From NCBI GenBank assembly GCA_036897095.1, contig JAYMSP010000095.1:21237-85236 (forward strand): DNA of 64,000 nucleotides. Reading direction: 5' to 3'. Below the pieces are notes generated by a model. The model was given only the letters and a program-made list of their open reading frames with translations. It had not been told where the DNA came from and made no database searches. Each line of letters opens with the position of its first letter. Position 1 is the first letter of the stretch. Origin of the DNA: Plantago elongata (lineage: Eukaryota > Streptophyta > Magnoliopsida > Lamiales > Plantaginaceae). The position numbers and the translations under genes were made by a program. This document shows, in pieces, positions 13,178 through 24,300 of this stretch.

Positions 13178-13570
13178 ATAATCAAGTGGGGGGACATTGT
13201 ATCTATCTCAGTATCACTATGTGAATAAGATACTCTCAAGGTTCTACATGCTTCAGTTTAGTGAAGTTTCTACTCCTCTAGGTCAACACCCAAAGATGTC
13301 ATTAGATCAATGTCCAAAAGGTGGTAAGGAAATTGCTAAAATGGAGAAGATACCATATGTCAGTGCAGTTGGGAGTCTCATGTACTCTATGATGTGTTGT
13401 AGACCTGATCTAGCATATTCAATGAGTGTTGTCAGCATATATATGAGTTGTGCATGAAAAGCTCATTGGGAAGTTGTGAAATGGATAATGAGGTACATGA
13501 AGAGAACTGCATATCATGGTCTGAAATTTGATGGAAGTTCCACTTCAAATTCAGATGCATTAGTGAATAT

Positions 13571-14041
13571 GTGGATTCTGATTTTGTTGCAAACCTTGAC
13601 AGTAGAAAATCACTTACATGTTACATATTTACATTATATGGTACAACTATTAGCTGGAAAGCAGTGCAACAACCTGTAGTGGCCTCATCAACCACAAAAA
13701 TTGAGTTTATAGCATTGACTGAAGCAATCAAGGAAGCTATTTGGATGAAAGGTATTATGAAAGAGTTTGGCAATAATCAAGACATGATTTTGGTGTATTG
13801 TGATAGCCAGAGTGCTATACACTTAGTTAAACACCAGATGTTTCATGAGCGTACTAAACACATTGATGTGAAGTACTATTTCATTAGAGATGTTGTGGAT
13901 AAGAGAGAGATCATAGTGAATAAGATCTCAACATTTGATAATCCTGCAGATGCTTTAACTAAAGCATTACCTTATGAGAAATTTGAATATTGTTGCAAGC
14001 AGGTGAACAAGTGCAGCAATGCTAGTGCAACAAAAAGTTGA
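13571..14041 (+). pseudogene. Copia RNase H fragment
   Basis: This frame includes typical copia RNase H blocks: SWKAVQQPVVASSTTKIEFIA (key motif SSTTKIEF), VYCDSQSAIHL with its catalytic aspartate, HERTKHIDVKYYFIRD and NPADALTKALP. It ends in a stop at 14039-14041, close to the normal end of a copia polyprotein. It is out of frame with the preceding RT fragment. Confidence 0.88.
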
Positions 14042-14155
14042 AACTCATAAAGGTGTGGGGGTCTGTTCTAACCATTAAGGAGCAGGAGTGGGGAGTGGTT
14101 CTAAGGAACTTATATATTGAAAGTTGTTAGCAAGAAACTCACCAAGGTGGTGAAT

Positions 14156-14580
14156 TGTTGAATGTTAGTTCGTTCCTAGCTTTAATTCGGGAGTATCTAG
14201 TCATGTTTTGAGATTGCTCAGGAGTCGTCGATCTTGATCATCTAATGGTGAAGATTAAATCGATTACAAGGTGAAAAAGTCAATTACAAGCTGAGAAACA
14301 AAGCAAGCCAGCCTGTTGTGCTATCAAATGATTCCTATTGGTTGTAATGATCATATATATATATTGATTAGTTGCTTGGATGTTAAGCTAGATTGATTAG
14401 ACATTCATTCAATTGATAGTTATAGTGAAAGAAACACTTGTGAGGGAGAGAAGAGAGCAATCGCCATTGTTGCTTGCTTGGTTTCTTCTTCTGCTTATTG
14501 TAATCTTTCACTAAGTATATGAGAAAGGTTTCAAATCCCGACCGTTTACAAGAAATCCAAAGCACAAGAACAAGAAACAG
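14156..14580 (+). repeat. Probable 3' LTR of the copia element
   Basis: The sequence starts TGTTGAATGTTAG directly after a polypurine-like tract, which is the normal copia arrangement. The right end is uncertain; a CA-ending boundary near 14579 is plausible. The matching 5' LTR is outside the surviving fragment, so the boundary cannot be confirmed by LTR comparison here. Confidence 0.55.
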
Positions 14581-15050
14581 ATAACATTATTAATGTTTGA
14601 TTAATTAATTAACTACCCAATTAGTTAAGCTATTATCTTGTTTTGATATATCGGCTGTGTCGAACATGAACAAGCGCATGGCGGAATCAATCTATGAGTT
14701 CTGCGGTATATGATGGGAAGAATCGAAGAAGCAATAAATTTGTGCTTCAAATTAAATTCAAATTACATTAGTCTAGTGAATATTAGGTGTTAATTTAAAT
14801 AAGGGTATGATTGTACATTCATACTTAACTACTAAAATATAATCAGTGTAATATAATTTATAAGATCGTAACTGATAATCATCTAACAGACACCTGCGTA
14901 TAAATCGGTACGAAGGTGACTTAAAATCAAAAAAGCCCTACATAGTTTAGTTAGTAGCTTGATATGGTAAAGTTGTATCTCTATATCCTCCATGCAATAT
15001 GGCCTCCATATGATCATGTACCAAACCAATGCATGTTCCCAAGTTTAATA

Positions 15051-15398
15051 CTCCCTCCGTCTCTAATTTAAGTTCTTGCGAAACCGGATACGAGTTTCTT
15101 TTTTCTGAAACAGCTAAAAGGTGACTTGAACCCTCCGACTTATTAGTTGAAGGTGAAGCGTCTTACCAACTGAGTTGCACTTCATTGTTGACCGGATACG
15201 GATTGTAAGGCAATGTAATAAATTAGTGTGGATTTATTAAAAGTAATAGCGAAAATAAAGTGGAGGAAGTTTATATGGGCCAGTTTAGATTATTATAAAG
15301 GAATGTGGGGTTCAAATATTTTCAAATATAGAAATGGGAACTTGAATAATGAACGATCCGAAAAGGAATACGGAAACATGAATTAGGGACGGATGGAG
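15051..15398. mobile_element. Stowaway-type MITE, interrupted by a SINE
   Basis: The element starts CTCCCTCCGTC and ends GACGGATGGAG, an imperfect inverted pair of the well-known plant Stowaway ends. TA dinucleotides at 15049-15050 and 15399-15400 form the expected 2-bp target-site duplication. A 98-bp SINE lies inside it; without that, the element would be about 240 bp, a normal Stowaway size. Confidence 0.85.
15093..15190 (-). mobile_element. tRNA-derived SINE with 10-bp target-site duplication
   Basis: On the minus strand the body carries a tRNA-like A box (GCAACTCAGTTGGTAAGAC) and a B box (GGTTCAAGTCACC) about 35 bases apart, as in RNA polymerase III promoters. ACCGGATACG is repeated exactly on both sides (15083-15092 and 15191-15200), marking target-primed insertion into the Stowaway element. 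It has the A/B-box layout of short plant tRNA-derived SINEs such as Au. A related copy lies at 42383-42474. Confidence 0.85.
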
Positions 15399-16018
15399 TA
15401 GATAAGAAAAAAACAGAGTACGCGACTTCCTGTTATTATCATTCCAACCTACTTCGTATTGGATTTTTTTCATCACGGCTGAAAATGAATCTATGTTTGT
15501 ATCATTCAATTCAAAGTACTTCTAAAAAACTCGTCACTATCAAGTCAATATTGTGGACAAGTTGCACGGAGGACCTAGGGAGGAATTGTTAAGGCACTAA
15601 AGGACCATATGTGAACCGAAAGACACATGACCTGACCGGACAATATATGTGAATTTTCCAATATTCATCACATCATTTGTATATAAGTACCTATACACAC
15701 ATACATCTCCCAGGCAATAACCAACATCAATTTCAGTGCATAAACTGAAATATATTGCACATGCAAGACACTATTGAGTATTTAGTCGTCCCTGTTTAAA
15801 ATCTATCACTAAAGAGACTGCACAAATAAATATTTCATTAGACCCCTATTTTAAAAACATGCCTAGATTTTAAACAATTACATCGAGGCCAAAAAACAAC
15901 AAAGGATCTTATTTCTAATTACATTGAGGCCCACATGTGAACTCCCGTGCTTATGTGTCACTCCAGCTTGATGATGTAGTCGAAAAGTTGCTGAAAATAA
16001 CAGAAATGCCATCGTCTA

Positions 16019-16205
16019 ATTCTATTTTTCTTTTTTTTATTCCTTCTTCCTTATTTCTTTTATTTCTCCTTTTCTTTAAATTTTCAATATTCATCTTTAT
16101 TTTCTTCTATTCTCATTCTTCTTCCTCCCGCAACCATCTTCCCACCACAACCACCACCACCAACATCTTCTTCAACCCACCATTTTTTTTCTTCTTCGTT
16201 TTCTT
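16019..16205. repeat. Pyrimidine-rich low-complexity tract
   Basis: Almost all bases on the plus strand are T or C, with several T runs. The open frame spanning it (from 15937) encodes only an F/L/S-rich composition and is best read as low-complexity noise. It borders the palindrome cluster, and both may belong to one unidentified repeat. Confidence 0.7.
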
Positions 16206-16208
16206 TTG

Positions 16209-16430
16209 CATCTCCGATCGGAGCAATTATTGCTCAGAGATGTTGTACAAGTCAAACGTGCTTTAGATCAGCTCCAAATCGGAGCTGATTTACAGCTCCA
16301 ATCGGAGTTGTAGACAGGAGACAGCTCCAGTCGAAGATGTAAATCAGCTCCGATTTGGAGTTGTAAATCAACTCCGATCGGGCAATTTATAGCTCCGACG
16401 AAGCTGTTTTCCGGCTCCGATCGAGCCTTT
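16209..16430. repeat. Cluster of AGCTCCGATCGGAGCT-like palindromes
   Basis: About eight degenerate copies or half-copies of the palindrome AGCTCC(G/A)ATCGGAGCT, some joined by TGATTTACAGCT- or GTAAATCA-like spacers, occur within roughly 220 bp. Nearly every copy can pair with itself and with its neighbours, so the stretch could form multi-arm hairpins. It lies outside any gene I can support. It may be the inner part of an unrecognised foldback element. Confidence 0.7.
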
Positions 16431-17677
16431 TCTCGATTGTAATCGAGAGTTATTTAGAATTTTTCGGAGAGCTATTTTTCGACTTCAACGAAGTTATTTT
16501 GGGAAGTTTCCGATTAGTAAAGAGAGGAGATGGAAGATTTTTTTTTAAATTTTCTTTACTGTTTTGTTTAAGTTTTAATTTCTTATTATTCTTTTTTAAT
16601 TAGCAAGAGAGAGGAAAATCCACTTGGATGAAAGAGAATGCTGATGTTGACACTTCGGTCAACGAAAATGCATTCAGGGGTCTATATATATTTGTTTGAA
16701 ATTTGAGTGTGAATCTATAATTAACCCAAATTTAAAGGGTACCACATATAATTCACCCTTCTTTTTATATGTGAAGAACATGTGTGCACTCCCCAATGAG
16801 GACATGGGGCTTAGGCCAAGGGTTTCAAGAGTTAGGTTAAAGAACTTTGCTAGTTAAGATATCTGGATTAGATGCGGATTATGTTTGAGTAGGTTGAAAA
16901 ATATTATTCTATTTTTCCATGAATGATAAATGTGGGAAATAGAGATAAAACAAAAACAATATAGGTTAATAAAATTGTGAAAATAAAATGGTGGAGTAAG
17001 AATATTCCTCTAGCATGGCCCCAATGTTATAAACAAGGCCAGCAAAATGTGCAAAAATGCCAACCTATTTGAAACAAAATCTTCAAGTCTTATATATTCT
17101 GCAGAAAGACTTTTAGATATAGAAAAAAGATAACACAATTAGTTAAGAATCATGCGTAGTGGCTAATGCTAGAGCATACGAAAACGAAATACTGATGTAC
17201 CACCAGAAATGATACATAATCAACATTTCAGCAACAAAAAACACACAAGTAACTCATGCAGTCTGGATCAGACTCTTCAACAAAGGAAACCAGCAAATAA
17301 AACTCATTAAGACCAAAAGCTCCATTCCTTCAGATATAAGAGCACAAACAGGTTCAGATTCAAGAGATCCAACTTCCTCAGTTCCACACCTTAGATATGC
17401 CAGGGCAAATGTCCCCTCTATGAACAATTATTAAGATAATAATTAAACATTTTTATGCATGCCAACCCCTAGTTTTACTTATAGTTCTTCCAAAGTCAAA
17501 TCATCACAGTATGTAGTTCAAATCTTCTGTTTGATGTCATGAAAGCTGGTCAATGCACCCATCACTTGAACAGCGGTCACTTATCTACACAATAGATAAT
17601 AAGGACCAATAATCCCGTCTCTTTTTTTTTTTTTACAAATTGTGCAATGCATATGTTACTTCATTTTTGGCAACAGA

Positions 17678-20600
17678 TCAGGCAGAAGCCCATTCGAAAT
17701 ATTGGCAACGAGCACCCCTAGCAGCAGTCCAGTTTCCACATCCAAAGAAACTGCTCCCCTGTTTAGGACCTGGTTTGCGCACCATACCTTTGCTGCTCCT
17801 AACCCCACAATGACAAACTGGGTGATGGTATTGGAATGGCAACAGTGGAGGCCGCACTTCCCAGAGTTTCAGGGGTGAAGGCGGAAAAGGAACCTGTTTA
17901 TCTTGATTAGGTTTCCATGTGGAGGTATCATCGGTAGCAGACTGGTTATAAGTGAGTGAGTTAGTGATTGAGAATTTAAACCCTCTGTGCATAAGCAACG
18001 CGAGCAGGCGAGCAGTGTTTTTGGCATCATCCAGACCACAGTGTGCACGACCTTGCCATGATAGCCCAGCCTTTTCCACAGCCTCTTTCAAGTTGCATCT
18101 CGCCCCTCCAAAAACCTCATAAAATGGAGCTCTCAAGTTGATCCATCTGGCCGAACATAATAGATTATATTACTTTCTACATACAATTTACTTAAGCAGA
18201 AATTCTACTTGTACTCCTTGACAGTTGTTTTCATGATGAAGGAGGCCTGCTGAATTAAAGGTACAACTAATAACACAGTTTAGGGCAGGAAAAACCAAGT
18301 TCAAAAATCAAGAAAGAAAGAGCTAATAGTTACCGGTTGAAATAGGAAGGCTTCCTAATATTTTTAAAACGGCACTCGGATTCCAGCATCACCCGGCAAT
18401 CCCAGTTGGACCATGTCACAACAGCAAAGTTCGAGTTTTTTATTCCCTTATTTTCCAGCCATTTGTCATGCCTAATAAGAGCTTCACTCAATGTTACTCC
18501 TCTGTCCACCTGGATTATATAAAAGCTTCATAACTAACCAGAAAATCCTTGATAGGAAGTCAAGAACTATTGATAACAGGTGGATAGCACAAGACACTAC
18601 CAAATGCATGAATCATTATGATACAAAGAAACAATAGCTAATCCACTTTTTTTTTTGTACAACCTAGAGCTAGAAGGCTAGGACCAATCAAGTCATTGAC
18701 CACTGAAATAGCACATTAGTTCATTCTCCTTCAACAGCTTACATATTTGATATTCTTTCTGGGGTACTACCATTGCATGTGACTCACCATTTTGATGTTT
18801 CGCATCACATAAGCATGCAAATACAAATTATAAAAATAAAATACAAAATATAAAATATAAAACTGAATTGGGGAGTTACCTGAATTTGCTGTATGCCAGT
18901 CAGATCCTTGCAGAAATCACTGAGTAGTTGGTTGCATGTTGGCCTCACATATGTCTGGAAACACGCTTCTAGCTGACCAGTTAGACTGCTTACTATTACA
19001 GAAGGGAACTCAATTATCTCCTGCGGATGAGGATTCCTGTCTTTGTCACATGTAGCCTCGAAATCGATTACCACAAAATACTGGAAGTCTTGAAATTGGA
19101 AATCACGGGGATAACTTTGCGGGAACATGTTTGTTGGGGCACATTGGAGCCTGTTCACAGCAAAAGGATGGAATTGGCCCTGAAAAGCATTCAGTTGGCC
19201 CTGGGGGTAAGTTTCAGGATTGGCAAACCATGAGCCGAATTCATGATGGAAGAACGGCCTTTGGATAGATTGATCTGGACATTCAAAAGGTTCACTTGTT
19301 GATGAACGATCTTTTTTTGTAACATTGTCACCTGGTTTAGCATGGAGGCCATCTCGGATCTCCGGAAAGCCTTCAGCATAGGTAGCATTATAGTGCAGAT
19401 GACATGAGTGACCCTTATTCCGAAAACCCTTTATCGATGCCTCATAATCCCGTTGCATGGTATCTGCTCACACAAAAATTCGATAAGAATACATTAACTT
19501 GACTTCCAACCAATCAAATGATTCTAAAGCATAAATAATAGACATGGAGAATAAACAGTTCTAATAATTCAGGGACTGGACAGCTTAATGTGAAACACCA
19601 AGCTTAAATTCTATGCAATTCATTTGCATAACCTAACCATTTTGCCATGATCTAACCATCCAGGTCTCTGGTCAGAGTGTGCACTTAACCAAAGCACGCC
19701 CCAGAGTTAGAGTTGGCCTAGTTTACATGTATTAACATATCGTACTTGTCCAATCCAACTTCTCAAGTCAGGCTAAAATTGGGCTTCAAAACATGGTGAC
19801 CACTAAATGTTTAACTAGGTTTCTTATGTCACTGGAGTCTACAGCAGAAGTGTATTTCGTTTGTGGAAAGGGCAAGTATGGGAGCTTTTGAAGCATCAAC
19901 AATGCATACTGGGCAAATTTAATAGCTACAAATAGCACAAAAAGAAACTCTAATATGTACTTAAGAACCAATATTTCACTATCAATCTCATGACAGAACA
20001 CAAACCCCGTCCCCACCCTCACTTGATTCCCAGAGGATGTCACCTGACATCCTCAAAGTTGCAGCATACAGCTTGCCTTTTTTTCTCCTCACTCCTCTTT
20101 TATTCTTCAGGACTATCTCAAAAATTTATCTAAATCACATAAGGAAACAATAGAGCACCCAAATGCATATAGGCAACTGGAAGCATGTATTTAGGCTAAG
20201 AGCACAAGTGCAACAAAAATGGAATGAGGATTCAACAGCTTAAGACTTTAATGGCATGTCAAGAGAAGCTATCATCAAAAGAGGAATAACCAACACTGTT
20301 TAGTGGGCCAACTAATACTATCACACAATTTGAAAATATAAAATGATAATGAAAAGTGAATATACCGCTGCTAAAATGCAAGAAACAATATGAGAGGCGT
20401 GGTTAAGATGGGTATTTAATTGTATATTTGGTAAAAACAATAACGGAGAATCTAAGCACATCTAGAAAGAAGAAGAAAAATAGTAAGAATAGTTAATCAT
20501 CGATAATAACAATAACAATAATAATTGGCATACTGTAGTTTTTTAATGTTTCTGAAATATTTGTCATTTGCATATATATTCACCACCTTCACTCTTCCTC

Positions 20601-20873
20601 CAATTTTTACCAAGCCATTTCCATATTTAACTGATTCATAAAACTTCATAATTTTCCTTTCCTTATATTCCTTTTGTTTTTGGTAAGAATATCATTATCA
20701 AATAGGGGCATCACCGGAAACAAACAAACAAACAATCAAACAAACAAATATAATCACCTTATTTTGTGTAAAAGTCCTAGACTGACATGTATTTTTTTTT
20801 TTAAATGGACAGGGTTATAATAACAACAGCAGCAACAAAAGATAACATTAAATTGAAGACAAATAATAATCAA

Positions 20874-20945
<72 letters not shown>

Positions 20946-21372
20946 CAGGTGAATTAAAAAAAAAACTAGCTGAATATCAATATTTGTAGAGAGGGGAGGA
21001 GAAATTTCCCAGCCATATCTAGATTCTTAAGATGATCCTGGACCTAATAGACCACCATGCCGTAGAGAAGATAATTCATATAATGGCAGCATAATGAATT
21101 GAGCAAATAGAAGATGATACATTTGAATTGAGTTTTTAAAACCCTGAGAAACAAATCCGGTAAATCATACCGATCAACGACTGCCAAAATCTTGCATCTT
21201 TTAAGAAAACTCTACAAATAGACATAAATCAGACAAAATTGCATCTTAAAACGGAAACCAATTGAAGATTAAACATGAAAACTCAAGAAAATTTGCAGCT
21301 CAACTGCACAGATCTAGAAATTAGCTGCAGATTTGAGTCAGAGATCTAAGTACCGGATCGATTTTGAGCCAT
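17678..21372 (-). CDS. ERI1-like DEDDh 3'-5' exonuclease with C-terminal GRF zinc finger, 415 aa
   Basis: Predicted 3'-5' exoribonuclease of the ERI1/3'hExo group, whose relatives trim small RNAs, histone mRNA ends or 5.8S rRNA; the substrate here is unknown. Coding exons (high to low): 21372-21354, 19463-18880, 18509-18334, 18146-17678, all GT-AG with closing phases. The catalytic DEDDh set is visible: VIDFEATC (D140, E142), WSNWDCR (D238) and HCGLDDAKN (H295, D300). The last 45 residues form a GRF-type zinc finger, with cysteines at about 371, 373, 396 and 407 and a closing F-x-W; this module usually binds nucleic acid. Exon 1 is only 19 nt (MAQNRS plus one base) and is inferred from ATG, donor and phase. 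The start could instead be M9 at 19458, which lies in exon 2. The neighbouring genes are unrelated in function. Confidence 0.85.
20868..20945. repeat. (AAT)n/(ATT)n head-to-head microsatellite palindrome
   Basis: About a dozen AAT units switch directly into about a dozen ATT units. The whole stretch is therefore a near-perfect palindrome of some 75 bp that could extrude a hairpin. It lies in the first intron of the ERI1-like gene (19464-21353). Confidence 0.92.
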
Positions 21373-24300
21373 CTCAAATAAAGACGCCAAGCTAATCAGA
21401 CCTCACCAAACAGACCGGCAATGGAAGGGTAGAAACAGATCTAAAACCCCGATGAGATAGTCTGAGTAAGTTTTTTGACAATGATAACTGGTACATTTTG
21501 TTCAATTCAAAGTAGATTCCCTGCTCGGATTATTTCCACGTGTGCCCAAAAAGCAAATAATCCAACGGCTTAGACATTATTACTTAACGTGCAAGCCTTG
21601 GAAATTTAATTGTGCTCTACCCATTGCACGACATTTCCTTCATTTTACATTAATAACGAATAATATATGTTACGAAAGCAACTCTTCTCGAGTATAAGCT
21701 TTTTCTTTCAGATATGCTTATGTTATAAGTATAAAACAAGGATATTGAAAGTACTTAATGTCCCAGGATTCACAAGAAGAGTTTGATAAATAGCCTTCTA
21801 CGGTTTTACCGTCAAACTCACTCACGCTGTTAGAATGATGCTCCTGAAATTAATTTAGAAACCCAAAAGGATTATTTGTTTCTCCACAACTTCTTGCGTT
21901 GGGAATCCAAGTTGCACAGTATGAAAGAGAGTTGGAAATCCAAGTTATAACTAGTATATCCCTTGTGCATTAGGAGCTCATCTCACGAGAGAAATCCCTA
22001 GTTCAGTCTTCAATTCCCCGAAATGTGAATTTCCTTCAGAAAGCCATTTTAATAACTGGTTTTAAACTTTGAAACGAAAGTTACAGGTTTAACCCCTTCC
22101 CCCTCTCAAGCATCTAACATTTTACTCAAACCTACTCCATGGAGCTTTGTAAGAAAATATCAGTTCAGTCAATTTTCTCTTCAAAAATCCATCACAAGAT
22201 TCGTCACCATGGGCAAGATTAATCTGCACAGCATACAAACCTCTTTTGCATGCTAGATATAAAAAAGAAAGTTGTATATGCAGTGTACCCCAACTCTCTT
22301 TACCTCATAAATCGTAAATATAAATAGACTAGGAAATGACCAAAGACAGCATCTACAACAAAGATATACAGAGAGAAAGAAAGTAGTCATGACTCGCGAA
22401 AAAGAGTCATTTATTATTATTAGCTTCGCACAAAATTCCTGCATCACATTACGACATTTTCTCCACCAAAATATCAGTGCATGATCTAACTACATTCCAG
22501 CATTAATAAATTAGAAGTCTCGACATGACTAATTCCAAACTCTGCAAACATTGCAGTATTAATCCGTCACAAGTAGTACTACTATATAGTCCAAGTCTAT
22601 GTGAGCACCGCTATGCATTAAGCAACAAATTGCAAGTGATGCCATGACCACTAGATAGTCTACTACTTTGATTTGAGTGTATGCTGAATAATTAAACTAA
22701 CTAAAAATTGTATTTCTGTCCAGCTCAATATCGAAATCAAATTCATGAGAATTAAAGGTAAACACAGTAAGCCATCAACTTGAACACTGAAACACGATCC
22801 AGATCAACGTAAGCATGCATATACACCGGAATTTCGTAAGGTAGGAAGTACCTTTATGTTCTACGGAAATCATCATGTTTCTGAATGTAATTAAGATCCG
22901 CGAGCAAGTACATCAGATCCCTCTCTTCAATTCACTCTATGCAATAACAGTTAAATCACACAATCAAGCATTAATATATAACTCTGTAATGGTTCAGATT
23001 AATTATGCATATACATGAAGAATTATAGATATGGAAATTTCATCTGGGCTTGGGTAAGGCGTAGGGTTGGTTGGGTACCTTTATCGGTGAAGCAATTTAG
23101 GCTTGGGAGTGAAAGTGAAGGGAGCGTTTTCTTGTTTTGAGGCAGAAGAAGGTTAGGTTTTCCACATTTTATTAAATTATTATTATGGTGTAAGATTGCA
23201 TCTAATTTAATTACAAGATTAATGACATGAATGGGTATGTTAGTATGTTATTTTTCCTTTTTAAAGTGTTTATTGAGCAATTTGTTTGTAGTCAGTGAGG
23301 AACTTTAATTCATGTGAAAATATGGATTGGATTAACACCATGTGAATGTGAGGACCACCAAATTTGGATATTTATGCATTTCCCATGCGGGAATATTTTA
23401 TATTAAAAAAAATGATTGAAAGAAACAATTATTATAATTTTAGGTGAATTTGTAACCTACGATTGATTGTGATGCCACATTATATTTGTAAGCTTTTACC
23501 GGTCACGTGGTAAATTAATTGAATCACATAAGAATTTGAGTAATATATGTTAAATTGTACATCATATAACTGACTTGGTCTCAAATATCCATCACGTAAT
23601 TTGTTTATCATACTCATCATCCAACCACGTCACATACTTATTTTCCTAAACTTTAGGTTAGTAATTTTTATCATTCTGTTCAGTCTATACCTTCTCATGT
23701 TAATGGTAATATTCTAAAGTTCGTTGTGACAACGTAATTATGTTTTAAAAGGATAGGAGATCTTACTCATATGTAAAAACGTCCTTTATGTTTTATTTTA
23801 CTATGCATCATAGTCTGATATGATCTCAACCTAAGTTTCAGTTAGTAAATGGATGAGGAGGGAAATGCAAGTATATATGAACTATAACTCTTTAGGGTTT
23901 AAGCCGATTACAAACAATCAAGCATATTGAGTTAATGGTAAGATGAATATATAAATTCTATATCAAGGTAACTCTAAAGGCACATTATCTCATCATATTG
24001 TAAACTTGTAATTACATATATTCATAATAGTTCGCTTATAGATCCACACATCGTGGCTAAATACTAGTAATATTACCTAATTTACCCCATAATACAAAGG
24101 TTATTATAAAATTTTCACATCAATGACTTAGTTTATAGTTTTTGTGTGAATCAACAATTGTTGATCGTCGTTGATTCAACCGTTCAAGTATAAGATACTT
24201 GGGATCTTCTATCGTCAGTTAATGTTTCGCCTTTACTAACGTTAGTCATCAATTAGATTAAAACTTCAACGGTGGAGATCGAATAATCTCCTACCTTCCG

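Larger units (their letters stand above)
11877..14580 (+). mobile_element. Truncated, non-functional Ty1/copia LTR retrotransposon
   Basis: Polyprotein remnants run in the order integrase C-terminal part (about 11885-12110), reverse transcriptase (12593-13177, continuing in other frames to about 13457) and RNase H (13571-14041). They are followed by a polypurine-like tract (ACCAAGGTGGTGAAT, 14141-14155) and a 3' LTR. Integrase-before-RT order is the copia signature. The 5' LTR, primer-binding site, gag, protease and most of integrase are missing. Frame changes occur near 11990 and 13180, with in-frame stops at about 12531 and 13454. The element cannot move on its own. It begins about 370 bp from the THO1 start codon, in the opposite orientation. 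Confidence 0.85.
14581..17677. other. Intergenic region with nested repeats
   Basis: No gene is supported between the copia remnant and the exonuclease gene. The region holds the Stowaway element with its nested SINE (15051-15398), a long pyrimidine-rich stretch (about 16019-16205) and a cluster of AGCTCCGATCGGAGCT-like palindromes (about 16209-16430). The right end (17.2-17.68 kb) is likely the 3' UTR and flank of the minus-strand exonuclease gene. Confidence 0.6.

Noticed and set aside
15100-15190. Possible tRNA gene
   Set aside because: The A and B boxes are tRNA-like, but there is no acceptor stem pairing, and exact flanking duplications show it is a SINE insertion.
15937-16266. 109-codon F/S/T-rich open frame
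   Set aside because: It is the translation of a pyrimidine tract followed by palindromic repeat; low complexity explains its openness.
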